Source of the DNA: Endocalyx cinctus
Lineage: Eukaryota > Ascomycota > Sordariomycetes > Amphisphaeriales > Apiosporaceae
Direction: 5' to 3'
DNA: 64,000 nt
Assembly: GCA_001600455.1 (NCBI GenBank)
Contig: BCKC01000008.1
Coordinates: 1,151,345 to 1,215,344 of the forward strand
Below, in pieces: positions 59,079-64,000 of the stretch. The position numbers and the translations under genes are program-made. The number at the start of each line of letters is the position of its first letter. Positions within the stretch are counted from its first letter, which is position 1. Under the pieces are notes generated by a model that was not told the DNA's origin, searched no databases, and saw nothing but the letters and a program-made list of their open reading frames with translations.

Positions 59079-62000
59079 CGCGCGTATTCGTTGGGGTGTT
59101 TGGGAAAATGTGCAATTTCAATCCCTCTTGCCCCAATCACCTGCTTCCTTCACCAGGATGCCAATATTCTAGGTGTTCTCCGCCCTGCGCTTCAGGGCGT
59201 TCTAGTGTAGAAGAGGAATGCGGCAAGCTAAGAAGCAAGGGTGAGCGCGGGCGGATAGATCCAACGTGGTGGCTCGACGGGGTGGCCCGAAACTTTGATC
59301 GACGGATGCAGAGTGTAGGAAAACCACCAAAGCACAATCAGTTGGTTTCGTTTTTTTTTTCTGCTCTTCTTTTTCTTCTACAATACTATGTAAAAGCCAG
59401 TATGATAGATGAAGATATTTTATTTTCAATTGGCGTAACAGCTATTTAGAAAAAAGAGTGCCAAGACCGAATCAACCTTTGGATCATTTGTGCAGAAAAT
59501 GGCCTGGCAGCCTGGATAGTGGCTTTATGACTCGTTCCTCAAACGTGGACCCTGGAGGTTACGCGGGATTGGGTGGACGTCCTTCCTGGTTTCGGGATCC
59601 AGATGATCACAATGTGTGGCTTGCTATGCGCTTCCTAGATGGTTTTGTTCGCCGACCGTGGCTGCATGAATTATCGTGTTTGGCGTGAGAATGTTGGCAA
59701 GTTTAGTCGTAAATTGTTCCGAAAACCAGGGATATGGACACAGCCACTATGTACACACAGCGTTTCCCTATGAGAATGTTATTCCACCGTCTTCTAGTGT
59801 ATTGTCCTCCAATAGGGAAAATCGGGACATACACTGGATCGCTACTAGTTCTTCTATCGCTTAGACTTTCTCAAGCCGAACCATATCTCGCATCCAGCTA
59901 AGGAAATCTTGCATAATAAGATCAGAGGATATCAACGAGAATTAGAGTATAAAATCTATCGAAAGATTGTCATTTATCATGAATAGGCAGTTTGCCAGCT
60001 AGCTATTTAACGATCCGATAGCATGGCGAGTAGCGCGACAAAGCGTAATACTTGATACGTAGTTAATCTCGCTGCGATAAATATCGAGATTGGATCTAGA
60101 CGAAGCATGGGCGAATATCAACTCGAAACGTTTACTAGTCTAGGTAATAAGCGCGTAATTTTATCAGAGACGGATATATTGAATTAGAAGTCGGTAAGAT
60201 GGCCGTTGCACCGCCGGGAGTTCGTTCACGTACAAAGCGGCTGCTGTGCGACATTTGAAAAACTATACTATTAATGCATCCCTGAAGTCACATGGCCTTG
60301 GGTGTGATACAACGCATACATATGGATATATGAATACCTACGCTACCCTCTATACATGACTACGCACGCAAATATATCACGTAAACGACTACATATATAA
60401 TCCACGTACATATAATTCGCACACACACTCACATACGTATGTGATCCGACGGATGATAGGAAGTAACTGCATGAGAAGTGTTCTGGACCCGCATCGCCAT
60501 CTTACGGTGGTCGTATGCGCCCTCCCACAAGGCAAAATATTGCTATAATGCACTGATAATAATATCCATTATCTACTCGGTATGCATCTCAAAAAGCTTC
60601 TTTCAGAAAAGCGACCGTAATTTCCCTTACTATCGTCGCATTTTTTCATCTGTTCGTTTCGCGTTTTATAGTATAAGTAGAACCATATATCCCCTCTTTA
60701 AGGTTCGATGTAAGCCTTGGCCGACGTACCCACTCCACCGAGACGGGTAATGGAGCCTTTTCGTACATCGGGGTCTTTGGTACCGGTACCACATGTGTAC
60801 TTACACTAGTACCTAGTATACTGAACTGGGATGGTGACCTTGATAAAGCGAGACCGAGGGGAGATCCTAGTCTGATCCCACCAGCAGCACGTCAGCCTCG
60901 GCCCCATCCTCGTTTTCACGTTCCTTGTGGATTTTGTGGGGTGTGCAGCACTGAAGTGAATTGGCACGCTTGTAACGTAAATGCAATTTCATTATTTATT
61001 TCTAAGACGATGAGATGGTGGGTGTGAACCATTGTAATCCGATCCATTGCTCCGATTGTTTCAAAGCACCCTGGAAGAGTATCAACAACTTTTTTTTTTT
61101 TTTTTCTCGGGGCGCAAATTAAAATAATAATTGATAAGAGGACTTTTGCTATTCAATAACCACCTTTCTTTAACTTCTCAATTCTCTCGTTAGTAAGTCG
61201 TTAACGAGGCAGTGATTAATTACACTACTTCACTACTTTAGGTGACTGGGTATAAGAATAGGTTACCGCTGATATTAAAAGATCAATCAAAATTAATCTC
61301 GGAACTACCAAGTTCTAGAATCAACGAAATAAGCGATGACGAAGAGTATATAGAGGAGATAGAAAATTTGTGCAAAAACATATGACCGACTTGGGCGTTT
61401 AATGCTTATTCGCACTTGTAAGCTCAGCTGAGTTGGTGTATTGTTTTACGAAAATTATTGGTGCATCTTGTGTGATTAGAGAGATTTTAATCGTCGAAAT
61501 CCGAAAAGGGTATTTTATACGGAGTACACTACATCGGACTGCGAAAAAGAAGTAATAATGTCCTAAATTAAGATATGGAGATGTTATCATACCCACACCG
61601 TTGGTAAGGACACACACACACTTCAAGACCAGCTTACAGAGGATCATCGCCCCTGACATAGGGATATGCGTCATGTAAGAATAGGAAGTCGGTTGTATAC
61701 ATATGTATATATGTGTGTCATGATATATGAATGAAAAAAGTTATATTAATAAGAAATGCATACACTATAACGTTATCCATAGACGGTATATACGACAAAG
61801 CCTAGGTATCATTGATAAGACAACCCATGACCTTAACCCATGACACAGCAATAAAAAACATGTTGATTCCCGCAACTCTTGTACTCGTGACTTCTACAGA
61901 CTCTACGAATTGTCAAATAATATGTAACCCATAAATGTCGTTTTCGTGTTTCCCTCCGTATTCCAATGAAATCATAAGCGGGCTGGCGGGTTGAATCGGT

Positions 62001-63151
62001 ATAGCGTCGTTTATATCTGCCTTCTTGGAGAAAACGTTTCGCTGTCATATGCCAACTTGAAATTTTTTTTTATTCCTGGTTCTTTTTCTCTCCCCTCCAG
62101 TCAATTACACCGCACGTAAAAGGATCAATTAATCATCTTGTCATGCGGTTCGGGGATTTCTTTCGGGTGTAAGACGAGTAGCCGTAACAAGGAAAATCTG
62201 TTTTACAACCTACGCTACAGTAATGCACTGCTGAAATCTACGAGACTCCACTCATATATTGTTAGTAAGACGCCATGGAAAGGACACGCCGTATCACAGG
62301 GGTATGCAAAACTTCTACTCTCCAAGTATATTACACTATATTGGATTTATCTTCCCTGACTCCTCGTCAGAATTGAAAGTAAATGGTGGATGGACGTAGT
62401 GTAGTGTACCACTACACGTACTCTATTACTACGGAGCCCTGCGCAAGTGCCACGATCACATAGCGTAACTCATCCACCTCCACCTCCCGGTGACGATCAT
62501 CCCTCCTTTCGCATGTATGTATACACAGCAGTGAATCCCCAATCGGCGTCTAAAGTACTTGGGGAAATACCTTGTGACCTTTTCAGGGTCGAATCCTCTT
62601 TCCCCTCCGTTTGGTAATGAGCGAGCCGAACCGGTGATTGTCATTGGTGCCACCAATAGAACCTGCCTACTCCAATCTGATGAGAGCGCACTGCAGGGCC
62701 CAGCGGCAGTGCGAACAGGGGAAATGAACAAGGGGTCAGCCATGGCGGACTTTTTTTATTTTTTATTTTTTATTTTATCCCGCTCAGCCAAGATGCCAAA
62801 CAATGTAGTAGTGTAGTAGTCCATTAATGTGTAGCGTAGTGAAGTTACCAAGGGCCTATGAGAGAATAATTGGTAATTGTTCAGTTATAGTTAGTGAGCT
62901 AATTAGGGCATTCTTGTAGAAAGTGTACACACTTTTACGGTGAGAGCGCCCCATTATAATCATCCACACTACTTCGTAAGCCAGCGGCCGGCCGGCAATT
63001 ATTGTACCTCTTTTCTTTTTCCCTCTCTTCCATCGTCATCCGGAAGTGAAAATTGCTGCGTTGACGCCAATTAATTCCAAGAGGTTCGCATCGCTATGCC
63101 TTGACTTAAGAGAGAAGATGTGATTGAAATGCAGTCAGATGCACGAAACGC

Positions 63152-63178
63152 CACACACATACACACACACACACACAC
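63152..63178. repeat. (CA) microsatellite
   Basis: A CA-dinucleotide run interrupted by one AT, continuing imperfectly to about 63204. Confidence 0.85.
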
Positions 63179-64000
63179 GCACACATATACAAACAGGCAC
63201 ACACGTCCACACCCTTTTTTATACCAAAAAAGAAAGAAAAAAATCCCTAGTTAAATTAGTCTTACGGAACGGTACATTAAAGATAAAAATGAACACTAAT
63301 CATGACAATGACAATGATAATGGCGATATGTCACTTCTACACGGGCATTCGCCCTTGGCCTCGAGGTCTTCTACCAGAAGTTTCATAAATGGAGGGATTT
63401 GTGGCCGTTTAGCAATATGCACTCTGCGTCGTACATACCCTTCATATATCTCAGGTTGGAGTGATATATGCGAGACTGATAAACCTCTCGCGACTAAGAT
63501 TCAACAAGCTTGCCCCTCGTCACCACACCCTCATACATGCTTGCTTACCTACTAAGTGGTTTCCATACCCATCTCACCGGAGAGTATTGTACAACGGTGC
63601 ATGCATATCCGCACGCTAAGGTAGCCAAATATGTTCGCCTAGGAGATATTTTCACCCTTGTTATGTACTCAGGGCTGACTGCGTCATCATTTATCCACGC
63701 ATCAATCGCATACTTACCTAGTGTACCATGAGCCATCATTTTAGCTAGCGAAACGTATTTCGCAAGGATGAATCTTTTTTAAGATCTTTGGGATTGTCTT
63801 TTTTTTCTTATCCTTCCCCACGCATTAACTATCGCCTAGAAGTCTAGATGGTCTATATTTCTTATACTCGGCTTCCATCGGGTGTCAAACAATGTCAGTA
63901 CTTAATAAGGATCCATATATTTCGAAAATCTAGCATATATCAATTCTGCGGCTGATGATACACAATAAGGCGCTGCAGCCCACGTGTTTTCGGCAGACGC

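Larger units (their letters stand above)
54097..64000. other. Gene-free right end
   Basis: Nearly 10 kb without a convincing protein gene, tRNA or transposon. The first 1-2 kb should be the promoter and leader of the Zn2Cys6 gene. The rest is AT-rich with simple repeats: A22 (55209-55230), AAAAT repeats (56806-56829), T16 (58329-58344), (TG)14 (59047-59075), T16 (61090-61105) and a CA run (63152-63178). Frames of 60-140 codons occur but show no family resemblance. Confidence 0.5.

Noticed and set aside
59458..59688. A 76-codon frame in the right-hand spacer
   Set aside because: No homology recognised and no neighbouring exon that extends it.

Overview
This window is nuclear DNA of a filamentous ascomycete (Pezizomycotina, most likely a Sordariomycete). 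The reasons are small introns with GTRNGT donors and CTAAY branch points, a GAL4-type zinc-cluster gene, fungal versions of TAD2, ASH1, LSB5 and GluRS, and a fungal NCS1 permease. Ten of the eleven genes could be assembled exon by exon with phases that close in frame; the GluRS gene has one base too many. Gene density is low, about one gene per 5.8 kb. The spacers are AT-rich, with many A/T tracts of 16-25 bases and microsatellites. I found no tRNA, rRNA, CRISPR, virus or intact transposon.

Left part (0-27 kb), mostly housekeeping or regulatory genes: a protein with a half zinc cluster (623-3124, +); a TAD2-type tRNA adenosine deaminase with a very long N-terminal extension (4445-6758, +); a 7.3-kb spacer; an ASH1-type SET histone methyltransferase (14101-16897, +); an LSB5-like VHS/GAT trafficking protein (19553-21270, +); and an F-box protein with an unusually GC-rich last exon (25381-27206, +).

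Middle part (31.8-47.6 kb), a compact group that looks like a nitrogen-scavenging catabolic cluster: a PuuE-like hydrolase of the polysaccharide-deacetylase superfamily (minus), a cytosolic-type glutamyl-tRNA synthetase (minus), a second PuuE-like paralogue with altered active-site motifs (plus), an NCS1 nucleobase/allantoin-type permease (minus), a 14-helix MFS transporter (plus) and an amidase-signature enzyme (plus). Its promoters contain a perfect TTCGG-N6-CCGAA site of the type bound by the purine/pyrimidine regulators UaY and Ppr1, AGATAAG-type GATA sites, and a tandem 15-bp repeat carrying two GCN4/CPC1 sites next to the GluRS gene. The simplest reading is uptake of a cyclic ureide or imide by the permease, ring opening by the PuuE-like enzyme, and release of ammonia from the linear amide by the amidase. 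The substrate is inferred, not shown.

Right part (47.6-64 kb): one short Zn2Cys6 transcription factor (52863-54096, minus) in otherwise gene-free sequence. Exon coordinates were read by hand from splice signals and protein-family continuity, so transcript ends and some start codons remain uncertain.
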